A DNA stretch of 64,000 nt, from positions 62,001 through 126,000 of the forward strand of contig NZ_JAAGWD010000001.1 of NCBI RefSeq assembly GCF_010686685.1, written 5' to 3'. The DNA comes from Pontibacter burrus (GTDB taxonomy: Bacteria; Bacteroidota; Bacteroidia; Cytophagales; Hymenobacteraceae). The position numbers and the translations under genes are program-made. Shown here one piece after another: positions 58,275 through 64,000 of this stretch (within the stretch, counting starts at the first letter, position 1; the number at the start of each line of letters is the position of its first letter). Under the pieces are notes generated by a model. The model had not been told where the DNA came from. It did no database searches and worked only from the letters and a program-made list of their open reading frames with translations.

Positions 58275-59082
58275 TAGTTTCGGTTACTTCCACTTCTGCA
58301 TCCTGCGCTTGTTCAGTGCCGGTCGCAATGGCTTTCTGATCCGTCACATCTTCTGCTTCATCAAAAAGCATCGAAGCGCTGGCTTTTGCTTTGGCTGCGC
58401 GTTCTTCATCGAAGTCGATGCCGTTGTTTTGGTTCTCCAGTTGCAGCGCTTTCACAACCGCCTCACTGATCTCAGACTTTGGCAGGTACTTATAAAGGCG
58501 CTTTACGACCGTCTTTTTCCACATCTCATCCTCGTCTGTCTTCCAGCTGCCGTCGTTCTTTTTGCCCATCTCAGAACGTTGCTTGATCGCATTCACCTGA
58601 TCGGCACGCATGAACTCAAACTGGTAGCCACCATTGAGCAGGAAAGCCACGGCATACACCCCAATCTTTTTGCCCCGGTTGCCAAGCACTTCCGGCTTAT
58701 GATCTATTTTCGGATTGGTGCCCTGTTCGATGAAGAAGTGATCGCTTTCATACACCACTTCCGCATAGATGTTCTTCACGCTGCCGGCATCGGTCAGCAC
58801 CTTGATCAGGCCCATGTAAGAAGGGTCCAGCACGCACTCGCCTTTTCGCGGCACCAAGTAGGCCAGCTTGAGCACGGGATTCAGTGTCAGGCCAGTCAGG
58901 GCACAATTCACAATGGCATTTTTAATGCTCTCCGGGTTAGTCTTTGCCAGGAACGTGTTCTTTTGCAATATCTGCAGGGCAAAACCAGCCTCTTTGCCGA
59001 AGTCCAGGTTGCTTTTTACTGCTTCGAATTTTGGACGCGCAGCAACTACAATGTCTCTTGGGGATAGGGTAATGTTGCTCAT
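58267..59082 (-). CDS. recT: RecT family single-strand annealing protein
   Basis: 271 residues with the classic RecT pattern: FALQILQKNTFLAKTNPESI, AIVNCALTGLTLNPVLKLAY, LVPRKGECVLDPSYMGLIKV, then VYAVAFLLNGGYQFEFM and DEMWKKTVVKRLYKYLPKS. It anneals complementary strands during phage recombination together with the adjacent exonuclease, with which it shares one base. Confidence 0.94.
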   Translation of the reverse strand: MSNITLSPRDIVVAARPKFEAVKSNLDFGKEAGFALQILQKNTFLAKTNPESIKNAIVNCALTGLTLNPVLKLAYLVPRKGECVLDPSYMGLIKVLTDAGSVKNIYAEVVYESDHFFIEQGTNPKIDHKPEVLGNRGKKIGVYAVAFLLNGGYQFEFMRADQVNAIKQRSEMGKKNDGSWKTDEDEMWKKTVVKRLYKYLPKSEISEAVVKALQLENQNNGIDFDEERAAKAKASASMLFDEAEDVTDQKAIATGTEQAQDAEVEVTETNA

Positions 59083-59954
59083 TATTGTTTCTCCTTATAT
59101 GCGTAAGCTGGAAGATCTAATTCTATTACTCCGTGGGTGTCGGCTGCCGCGCAGGACTCATAGCCTTTATGCTGGCCGGTCTGCAGGGCTTCTGTGTATT
59201 TGTCCAATGCCAGCTGATACTCATACCGGCCCTGTGCCATGAAGCCCTCTGTCGGCTTGTAGATAGCCGCAGCGTAAGGGTATTCTTTCTCCTGTGCCAC
59301 GAACACAAACAGCCGCTCTTCCTGTGATGCATACTCCACTACGTCAGCATAAAAGGCTGCCTGCAAATGATAGCCATAGTTGGCGGCGGCACGGCTGAAT
59401 CCTTCAGGCGAAGCGTCTTCACAGGTCTTTAGGTCCACAATTGCTTTGGGCTTCAGGTAGTCCGGGCGCACCTTTACCTGTACCCCGCCGAAGTCCACAT
59501 AATGCGAAACTTCCGCTATGCCTTTGGCAAATAGCTGCTTGATGCTGGGATTTGAAAAAAGGGCATCGCGCATCTCCTGTAGTTTCTGGTAATCCTCGGT
59601 AGACAGGCAGGTTTTGCCCATGTTGGCCGCTTCAACTTCGGCGCGCCATTCCTTGTATACTTTGGTCGCACGTGGGTTAGCGCCCCCTATTTCGGCTACC
59701 TTTTCAGCATCATTCAGGCAGAAGTATTCTTCATCAAACTGCTCCGGCTCCAATACCAGCGTATGGTAGGCGCTGCCGAATACGAGCGTAGGCGATTGTT
59801 TCTGCTCCGGCTGGTTAAAGAAGTGATACACGGATTTCTTGTTGATCAGCTTCAGGCCAGATGAACCGATGAAGTGCGTTTGGGCATGGTAAAAAGCGTT
59901 GCTGTCGCTCTGCACCAGGTAGCTTTCGCCCTGTAGTTGGATTTGCTGTTCCAT
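59082..59954 (-). CDS. PD-(D/E)XK exonuclease, RecE-like, RecT partner
   Basis: 290 residues. Nuclease motifs are ALVFGSAYHTLVLEPEQFDE-like at the N-terminus (written LVFGSAYHTLVLEPEQF), DYLKPKAIVDLKTCEDASPE (Asp and DxK) and NYGYHLQAAFYADVV (the QxxxY-type motif of exonuclease VIII). It resects DNA ends to give single strands for RecT. Adjacent and overlapping recT by one base, as in Rac-type modules. Confidence 0.87.
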   Translation of the reverse strand: MEQQIQLQGESYLVQSDSNAFYHAQTHFIGSSGLKLINKKSVYHFFNQPEQKQSPTLVFGSAYHTLVLEPEQFDEEYFCLNDAEKVAEIGGANPRATKVYKEWRAEVEAANMGKTCLSTEDYQKLQEMRDALFSNPSIKQLFAKGIAEVSHYVDFGGVQVKVRPDYLKPKAIVDLKTCEDASPEGFSRAAANYGYHLQAAFYADVVEYASQEERLFVFVAQEKEYPYAAAIYKPTEGFMAQGRYEYQLALDKYTEALQTGQHKGYESCAAADTHGVIELDLPAYAYKEKQ

Positions 59955-59955
59955 G

Positions 59956-60147
59956 TTAGCGGGCCGGGTTATAGGTAAGACGATCTATTTCCACTCCGCT
60001 TTCAAAGAGCACACCGTGTGTAGCCCCTTTGCGCACGGCTTTTGAGCCGTTGCTCAGTTCATAGCGCGCATTGCTCTGGCAATCCCACACCAGGTTGCCC
60101 TTGGCGTCATAAAACAGGGCATAAGTTGTTTTTCTGGTTCCGTTCAT
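59956..60147 (-). CDS. Hypothetical small phage protein
   Basis: 63 residues, strand-rich (TTYALFYDAKGNLVWDCQSN, THGVLFESGVEIDRLTYNP). It lies one base before the RecE-like gene. Unrecognised; a small inhibitor or accessory protein of the recombination module is conceivable. Confidence 0.55.
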   Translation of the reverse strand: MNGTRKTTYALFYDAKGNLVWDCQSNARYELSNGSKAVRKGATHGVLFESGVEIDRLTYNPAR

Positions 60148-60223
60148 GTTACTTTGTCCTTGTTAAAAGATTAATGTTTCATTGATAGGCACTCAATAAG
60201 CGGGGGTGCCTATTTCTTTTTGT

Positions 60224-60538
60224 TTAACTAGCCACCCGAAGGCGCTTGCTTTGCTTGTAGGCGATCAGGCTTTTGCGTGAGTAGCTTACCGCCCGGCCTA
60301 CCTTCTTGAACTGAATCAGCGTGCCGGGCCTGTCGCGTTCATTCTGCAGGGTGCGGACGCTTACGCCTGCAAACTTGGCAGCGGCAGCCGTGCCTTTTAT
60401 ATCCTCGTCCAGGTTGCGCTCCAAATCATCCACACGGCGCGTTAACCCTTCCAGTACCATGCGCCACTCCTGTTCCGGAACCAGCACAAAAGACTGTTGC
60501 TGCTGGGCCTGTATATAAGGAAATGCTGTATGAGACAT
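60224..60538 (-). CDS. Helix-turn-helix DNA-binding protein (HTH_17/excisionase-like)
   Basis: 104 residues. An N-terminal helix (MVLEGLTRRVDDLERNLDED) is followed by a winged MerR-type HTH: TAAAAKFAGVSVRTLQNERD, then LIQFKKVGRAVSYSRKSLIA. This fold occurs in phage excisionases and small regulators. Position in the early operon downstream of the antirepressor fits an excisionase or early regulator. Confidence 0.78.
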   Translation of the reverse strand: MSHTAFPYIQAQQQQSFVLVPEQEWRMVLEGLTRRVDDLERNLDEDIKGTAAAAKFAGVSVRTLQNERDRPGTLIQFKKVGRAVSYSRKSLIAYKQSKRLRVAS

Positions 60539-60588
60539 AAGTATTTAAATATTTAGTTTGAACTATATAGTGAGACTTGCGTATAGGA

Positions 60589-61365
60589 CTAGGCGGCGGC
60601 TTTTTGGCTGATGTAGCGGTGTAAGAACTCGCGCCCTTTCTGTGTCCACACCATCTGTATGGAAGTCATCTGTTTGCCTTCCGAGTTGGTGTATGTGTGT
60701 GTCTTGGTTTTAGCGTAGTCTTTGCCCTGGAACGGCGCATTGAGCACCCATACCCCGTTTACCTTGCGGATAATGCGCAGGTCGCGGAGTTTCTTGTTCA
60801 TGGCGACTGCGCTCAGACCAAAATCCTGTGCAATGACCGTGATCGGGTAAGCGTCGCTGGTATTAAGCACTTTAGTGGCATACTCCACGATAGGAGCCTG
60901 TTGTTGGATCACTTGCTCGTTTAGCTGGTTCTTCTCCTCTAAAAGCAAGGTGCGCTGCTGAGCGGCTTTCAGTTTTTCGTGCACTAGCAATAGCGAGCGG
61001 CTGATCATTTCATCGTCTGACAGGGGCTTTAACTCTGTCTTACCAGTGGTCAGTAGCTCTTCGATGCGGTCATAGACCCATAGCTCAAACTCAGGAGACA
61101 GCCAGCCGGCAAATTTTAAGGCCAGCTTTTGGTGCATCCAGGTGCCTTGCGTTGTGCCGCCTTGTAAGATTTGAACTATAGCGTTACGGGAAATCCCGTA
61201 ACGGTCAGACAGTGCTTCGATAAAACCTTCTGTTTGTTCAGCTCTCAAAAAGTCATTAGGTCTTTTACCGAATGGCTTTGCCATCTGAGTGGCGTTTACC
61301 ATCACTTCGCCGTTAGCGTTAAATGTGATAGGATGGTTCTGGTATTGAAATACTTGCAGGTTCAT
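60589..61365 (-). CDS. KilA-N domain antirepressor with KilAC-like C-terminus
   Basis: 258 residues. KilA-N at about 1-95 (VFQYQNHPITFNANGEVMVN, WMHQKLALKFAGWLSPEFEL), a coiled-coil linker (KLKAAQQRTLLLEEKNQLNE), then a KilAC-like wing domain (YPITVIAQDFGLSAVAMNKK, RIIRKVNGVWVLNAPFQGKD). Such proteins oppose the CI repressor or act as lytic switches. It is the second gene of the leftward early operon. Confidence 0.9.
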   Translation of the reverse strand: MNLQVFQYQNHPITFNANGEVMVNATQMAKPFGKRPNDFLRAEQTEGFIEALSDRYGISRNAIVQILQGGTTQGTWMHQKLALKFAGWLSPEFELWVYDRIEELLTTGKTELKPLSDDEMISRSLLLVHEKLKAAQQRTLLLEEKNQLNEQVIQQQAPIVEYATKVLNTSDAYPITVIAQDFGLSAVAMNKKLRDLRIIRKVNGVWVLNAPFQGKDYAKTKTHTYTNSEGKQMTSIQMVWTQKGREFLHRYISQKAAA

Positions 61366-61367
61366 AA

Positions 61368-61592
61368 CTAAGCTGCGTTAGATTTGATTGCAAGTGTTTT
61401 TATCCGGTTTTGCTTTAGCTGTTTTTGGTGTTCGTCTGCCAGCTTTAACACTTCCGTCCAGATACCCTTTTCGGTACGCTCATTATTAACCACATCATAA
61501 ATGTGATTTAGACTTTTGCCTGTACGCTCTCTTAGAATCGGTCCGTACTTCTCTGGCATCAAGTCGCGCATTTTTGGTTGATTCCTTGTCAT
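61368..61592 (-). CDS. Cro-like small protein at the head of the early operon
   Basis: 74 residues. RDLMPEKYGPILRERTGKSL then NHIYDVVNNERTEKGIWTEV reads as a compact helical DNA-binding domain, although no canonical HTH score can be computed here. It is the first gene divergent from the CI-type repressor, the place of Cro, and ends two bases before the antirepressor gene. Confidence 0.6.
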   Translation of the reverse strand: MTRNQPKMRDLMPEKYGPILRERTGKSLNHIYDVVNNERTEKGIWTEVLKLADEHQKQLKQNRIKTLAIKSNAA

Positions 61593-61638
61593 TGTGTTGT
61601 TATTTAATTTATATTCGCTTGTTGCGTTGTTGGTATTT

Positions 61639-61671
61639 CAAATGTACGCAATTGTTTCAACAATATTCAAA
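61639..61671 (-). promoter_or_regulatory. Early leftward promoter with operator-like repeats
   Basis: On the minus strand TTTG (61671-61668) and TAcaTTTG (61646-61639) are exact -33 and -7 elements, 21 bp apart, 47 bp before the Cro-like gene. Around it in the 123-bp repressor/Cro gap lie two copies of tatttcaaat (61634-61643 and 61697-61706) and a palindrome attgtt-tc-aacaat (61651-61664), likely CI/Cro operators. Confidence 0.62.
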
Positions 61672-61715
61672 CTTTTGAGTAAATATTTTAAACAATTATT
61701 TCAAATAAATTATAA

Positions 61716-62408
61716 ATGTCTGTAAATCAGCGTCTTGAAGACTTAGTAAAAACCTTCTCAGATGGAGTTGTGTCGAAATTCGCCAAGCAAATAGGTGTTT
61801 CACACACTTCTATAGCTTCTATGATGCCAGGTAGCAGAGAAAGCAAGCCGGGATTTGAAATAATTGCGAAGATCACTGAAACTTTTCCTTCAGTAAATAT
61901 TGAATGGCTTATTAAAGGGAAAGACCCTATGCTAAAAACACCCGGAAACAAACTACAAGACTACACCAAGCCTACCGACAGAAGGGTAGACGAACAGGCC
62001 ATACCATTATATGACTTTGAAGCAGCGGCGGGTTTAACAAAGCTTTTTAGTAATGCTGAAAATATCCTGGATTTCATAAGAGTACCTAACCTGCCCAAGT
62101 GCGATGGGGCGGTACATATTAGTGGCGATTCCATGTACCCGCTTTTAAAGAGTGGTGACATTGTGATGTACAAGCAAGTGCAGGACATACGCAACAGCAT
62201 CCTATGGGGCGAAATGTATCTACTATCAGCTGAGATAGGCGGGGACCTGCTAACGCTGGTTAAGTACATCCAACGCTCAGATGAAGGCAATGACTATGTG
62301 AAACTGGTAAGCCAGAACCAATACCACTCCCCTATTGATATTCCCTTAAAGAACATCCGGGCCCTGGCTTATATCAAGGCTAGTATTCGCATTAACAGTA
62401 TGGCTTAA
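61716..62408 (+). CDS. CI-type repressor with S24 self-cleaving domain
   Basis: 230 residues. An N-terminal HTH (SKFAKQIGVSHTSIASMMPG) is followed by a linker and an S24/LexA-like domain. The scissile Ala-Gly is at 105-106 (FEAAAGL), the nucleophile Ser at 139 (ISGDSMYPLLKSGD) and the general-base Lys at 183 (LTLVKYIQ). RecA-stimulated self-cleavage, and so induction by DNA damage, is expected from the family. It faces the Cro-like gene across the operator region. Confidence 0.92.
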   Translation: MSVNQRLEDLVKTFSDGVVSKFAKQIGVSHTSIASMMPGSRESKPGFEIIAKITETFPSVNIEWLIKGKDPMLKTPGNKLQDYTKPTDRRVDEQAIPLYDFEAAAGLTKLFSNAENILDFIRVPNLPKCDGAVHISGDSMYPLLKSGDIVMYKQVQDIRNSILWGEMYLLSAEIGGDLLTLVKYIQRSDEGNDYVKLVSQNQYHSPIDIPLKNIRALAYIKASIRINSMA

Positions 62409-62426
62409 CGATACCACAATATAAAT

Positions 62427-62621
62427 ATGAAAACCATCTATACCTTTTTTATCGCACTATGTACTATAGCGTTGTTCGCCTGTGATGACTCCAGCTCCGA
62501 TAAATGCACAGACTATTCAGGGCCTGCTCTAAAGAAGGGGGTAAATGGCGGCTGTTACTACGAAGACAATGGAGCAACGGTAACACTAACCGATCCTGAA
62601 GCCTGCAAGTGTGCCAAATAA
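62427..62621 (+). CDS. Small Cys-rich lipoprotein expressed with the repressor
   Basis: 64 residues with a lipobox (IALFAC, Cys about 19) and four more Cys in the short mature part (DKCTDYSG, NGGCYYEDNG, EACKCAK), probably disulphide-bonded outside the cytoplasm. It lies 18 bp after the repressor gene, so it should be made in the lysogen. Lipoproteins at this position in other temperate phages block superinfection; that role is an inference here. Confidence 0.68.
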   Translation: MKTIYTFFIALCTIALFACDDSSSDKCTDYSGPALKKGVNGGCYYEDNGATVTLTDPEACKCAK

Positions 62622-62655
62622 AGCAGACGGCAGTACCTTAGAATAACAATAAAAA

Positions 62656-62676
62656 GCCCCTGTTGCGAGCAGGGGC
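62656..62676 (-). terminator. Terminator of the four-TM protein gene
   Basis: gcccctg/caggggc with a seven-base loop, and T5 following on the minus strand (62655-62651). It lies 80 bp past the stop of the leftward membrane-protein gene. Confidence 0.72.
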
Positions 62677-62690
62677 CTAAATCAAATGAT

Positions 62691-62816
62691 ATGAGCAAAG
62701 ATAAAGAAGGAAGCAGCAAACCAAGGCCGGCAAGTCCACCGACCAAAGAGTGGAGCTCTAAAAGTTCACAAGGCCCGAGAGAAAGACCAACAGGAAAGCC
62801 AACAAAGGAGCGATAG
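62691..62816 (+). CDS. Possible 41-residue basic, disordered protein
   Basis: An ATG frame encodes MSKDKEGSSKPRPASPPTKE and ends GPRERPTGKPTKER, a Pro/Ser/Lys-rich peptide without hydrophobic core. It overlaps the 3' end of the opposite gene by 59 bases and follows the lipoprotein gene. Similar short Pro/Lys-rich peptides are common in Bacteroidota, but the evidence is weak. Confidence 0.3.
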   Translation: MSKDKEGSSKPRPASPPTKEWSSKSSQGPRERPTGKPTKER

Positions 62817-63426
62817 GAATAAACATCATACAAAAGAGTGCCAGCCTTATGTTTTCCACTCTCGTTGAGTTGATCTCTTCATTTGTAAGTATGCGATCCT
62901 GGTAGCTCCCCAGCTGGTTAAGCACCAGATTATAATACTTCTCATCTGTTGTTAGGTCATTATCAAAGTTCCTTGCCGTTGCAATGTTTTGAGGTGATTC
63001 TCCTGGAACGGTAATTCTATAGGGACGAAAATTGCGTTGGATAAAATAAAGGGAAGCACACACAGGTATGATACAAAATAGAGCAGCTAAGCCTAGCGCA
63101 TCCTTGTCGAAGGCGGTTGCATCTCGGCTCAATATAAAACCAATCAACACCGTTAGAAAGGGAATTAATATGGAAATAATAATCTCTGCTTTCTTAGACA
63201 TGCTATCCGAAGCTGTTACAGTTTCTGTCAGCCGCTGCTCTGCCAGATGCAGCATGAGCGCAGCAGAATCCTTACCGATGATGTCCCATTTCTCGATAGT
63301 ACACTGCCAGGCATCAGGTTCGACTAGCAGTGTAGGCTTGGGAGTATATACTGTTTTAAGCAGCCCCTTCCCCTTAACAAAGAACTTTTGCAACAGTGTG
63401 CCGGATGGTTTTACTTCTTGCTTCAT
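62758..63426 (-). CDS. Four-helix membrane protein in the lysogeny module, candidate exclusion or defence protein
   Basis: 222 residues from MKQEVKPSGTLLQKFFVKGK (start 63426; the longer frame to 63690 reads through a divergent gene). A soluble helical N-terminus ends in LAEQRLTETVTASDSMSKKA, followed by a helix pair (IIISILIPFLTVLIGFIL and LGLAALFCIIPVCASLYFI), a charged helical loop (EKYYNLVLNQLGSYQDRILT) and a second pair (LALFCMMFIPIAPLLAFLLV). The helix-pair plan resembles membrane effectors of the SLATT/Pycsar-TM kind, without a clear family match. It lies between repressor and integrase, a usual place for exclusion genes. Confidence 0.65.
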   Translation of the reverse strand: MKQEVKPSGTLLQKFFVKGKGLLKTVYTPKPTLLVEPDAWQCTIEKWDIIGKDSAALMLHLAEQRLTETVTASDSMSKKAEIIISILIPFLTVLIGFILSRDATAFDKDALGLAALFCIIPVCASLYFIQRNFRPYRITVPGESPQNIATARNFDNDLTTDEKYYNLVLNQLGSYQDRILTNEEINSTRVENIRLALFCMMFIPIAPLLAFLLVFLSGLVNF

Positions 63427-63492
63427 ACACAGGCTTATATGAAGTAAAGATAAGAAAATTAGCACAATAATATATTCGCTAACATAATTAGT

Positions 63493-63831
63493 ATGTACGA
63501 CAACCACGCCATCCGCGGGCGCTTTCTCGATGAAGTAGAGCGCCTGGTCTCCTCGGGCATCTGCCGCTCCTATGCGCAGGTGGCCGAGGGCTGCGGCCTG
63601 AAAAGCTACCACCTGTCCGATATCCGCAACGTCCGCTCCGAGCTGAGCCTGCCGGTGCTGGTGGACTTTGTTTCGGCTTACCGGGAGCATGGTGTCAGCT
63701 ATGCTTATATCCTGGATGGCGTGCGGACAGAGCCGCTGGTGGTATCACAAGCGTATCAAAAATTACAGCAGGCCCAGGAAGCCTTAAAAGAGATCAGAGA
63801 GCTGTTGAACCATGGCACACCCAACCTTTAA
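63493..63831 (+). CDS. Small helix-turn-helix protein upstream of the integrase
   Basis: 112 residues. SYAQVAEGCGLKSYHLSDIR is an HTH-type segment, followed by LPVLVDFVSAYREHGVSYAY and a C-terminal helix (QAQEALKEIRELLNHG) that may dimerise. It overlaps the integrase start by 20 bases, so it probably regulates or is co-expressed with it. It is divergent from the four-TM gene. Confidence 0.7.
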   Translation: MYDNHAIRGRFLDEVERLVSSGICRSYAQVAEGCGLKSYHLSDIRNVRSELSLPVLVDFVSAYREHGVSYAYILDGVRTEPLVVSQAYQKLQQAQEALKEIRELLNHGTPNL

Positions 63832-64000
63832 AGCAGACTTAAAAGAAACCAAGCGCAGTGACGGCACCCGCTCGGTGCGCATCCGCATTACCAAAGACCG
63901 GGTGCACGCCTACTACAAGCTGGGTATTTACCTGAAAGGGGAACCCAAAAAGAAGGATGCCCGCAAAGGGGACTGGAACCCCGATGGCGATTTTTTAAAA
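63812..64000 (+). CDS. Phage integrase (tyrosine recombinase), N-terminal part, cut by the window end
   Basis: 63 codons are visible, open to the edge: MAHPTFKADLKETKRSDGTR, then SVRIRITKDRVHAYYKLGIY. This is the arm-type DNA-binding domain found at the N-terminus of Bacteroidota phage integrases; the SAM-like and catalytic domains lie outside the window. It runs rightward, so the attachment site is expected further right. Confidence 0.75.
   Translation, partial: MAHPTFKADLKETKRSDGTRSVRIRITKDRVHAYYKLGIYLKGEPKKKDARKGDWNPDGDFLK

Larger units (their letters stand above)
26612..64000. mobile_element. Temperate tailed-phage prophage, right end beyond the window
   Basis: At least 37.4 kb with integrase, CI-type repressor, antirepressor, recombination and replication genes, two DNA methyltransferases, terminase pair, portal, protease, capsid candidate, tape measure, fibres and a lysis cassette, all apparently intact. 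Most genes run leftward with ATGA overlaps. The left border lies between queA (26126) and 26612; no tRNA gene or attachment core was identified, and the right border is outside the window. The AACTATA word drops sharply inside, consistent with recent acquisition. Confidence 0.95.

Noticed and set aside
58129-59067. 312-codon open frame on the plus strand
   Set aside because: It is antisense to recT and the start of the MazG-like gene, without a domain of its own.

Overview
The window looks like the chromosome of a Bacteroidota bacterium of the Hymenobacteraceae/Pontibacter kind. The basis is a subtilase with a C-terminal type IX secretion sorting domain, DUF5916 and DUF4468 proteins, TAnnTTTG-type promoters, loose Bacteroidota lipoboxes, and a very frequent AACTATA(G/A) word in the chromosomal part. 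The genus is an inference from style, not from a marker gene.

Positions 1-26.3 kb are ordinary chromosome with mostly monocistronic genes: a secreted S8 protease, a DUF5916 outer-membrane protein, a GroES-like co-chaperone, a lipoprotein, homogentisate dioxygenase, a CtpA-type S41 protease, a lipoprotein plus DUF2231 pair, ruvX-def, two class-C beta-lactamase-like serine hydrolases, a zinc phospholipase C-like protein, the translation factor EttA, a DUF349 protein, a DUF2795 protein, a siderophore-type ABC ATPase, ispD, a Vat-like acetyltransferase and queA. Strong perfect-stem terminators separate many of them. The intergenic DNA is rich in short repeats, including ten copies of a 13-bp unit built around ACTATAG.

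From about 26.6 kb to the right edge lies a temperate tailed prophage, cut by the window at the start of its integrase. Its right end is the lysogeny module: integrase, small HTH protein, four-TM protein, lipoprotein and an S24-type CI repressor. Divergent from the repressor runs a long leftward early operon: Cro-like protein, KilA-N antirepressor, HTH protein, RecE-like nuclease, RecT, MazG-like protein, small proteins, a tandem-repeat protein, a replication initiator with iteron-like repeats inside it, DnaB, a cytosine methyltransferase, an ASCH-like protein and an adenine methyltransferase. Packaging (TerS, TerL) and connector/tail/fibre genes follow to 37.7 kb. A plus-strand island (RHH regulator, two small genes, tape measure) interrupts the structural genes. 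The head module (ClpP-like protease with a scaffold-like tail, major capsid candidate, portal) and the lysis cassette (two small membrane proteins, muramidase, a candidate one-piece spanin) close the left end.

The least expected structure is regulatory. Paired TAGTA-N4-TACTA sites with the same 32-bp spacing lie upstream of both the packaging operon and the divergent head/tape-measure promoter region, beside a gene for an Arc-like ribbon-helix-helix protein, which suggests a phage-coded late-gene switch. Other notable points are an internal start in the protease gene that could yield a separate scaffold, a possible origin inside the initiator gene, a modular 19/20-residue repeat protein, and at least five overlooked small genes that are tightly coupled to their neighbours.
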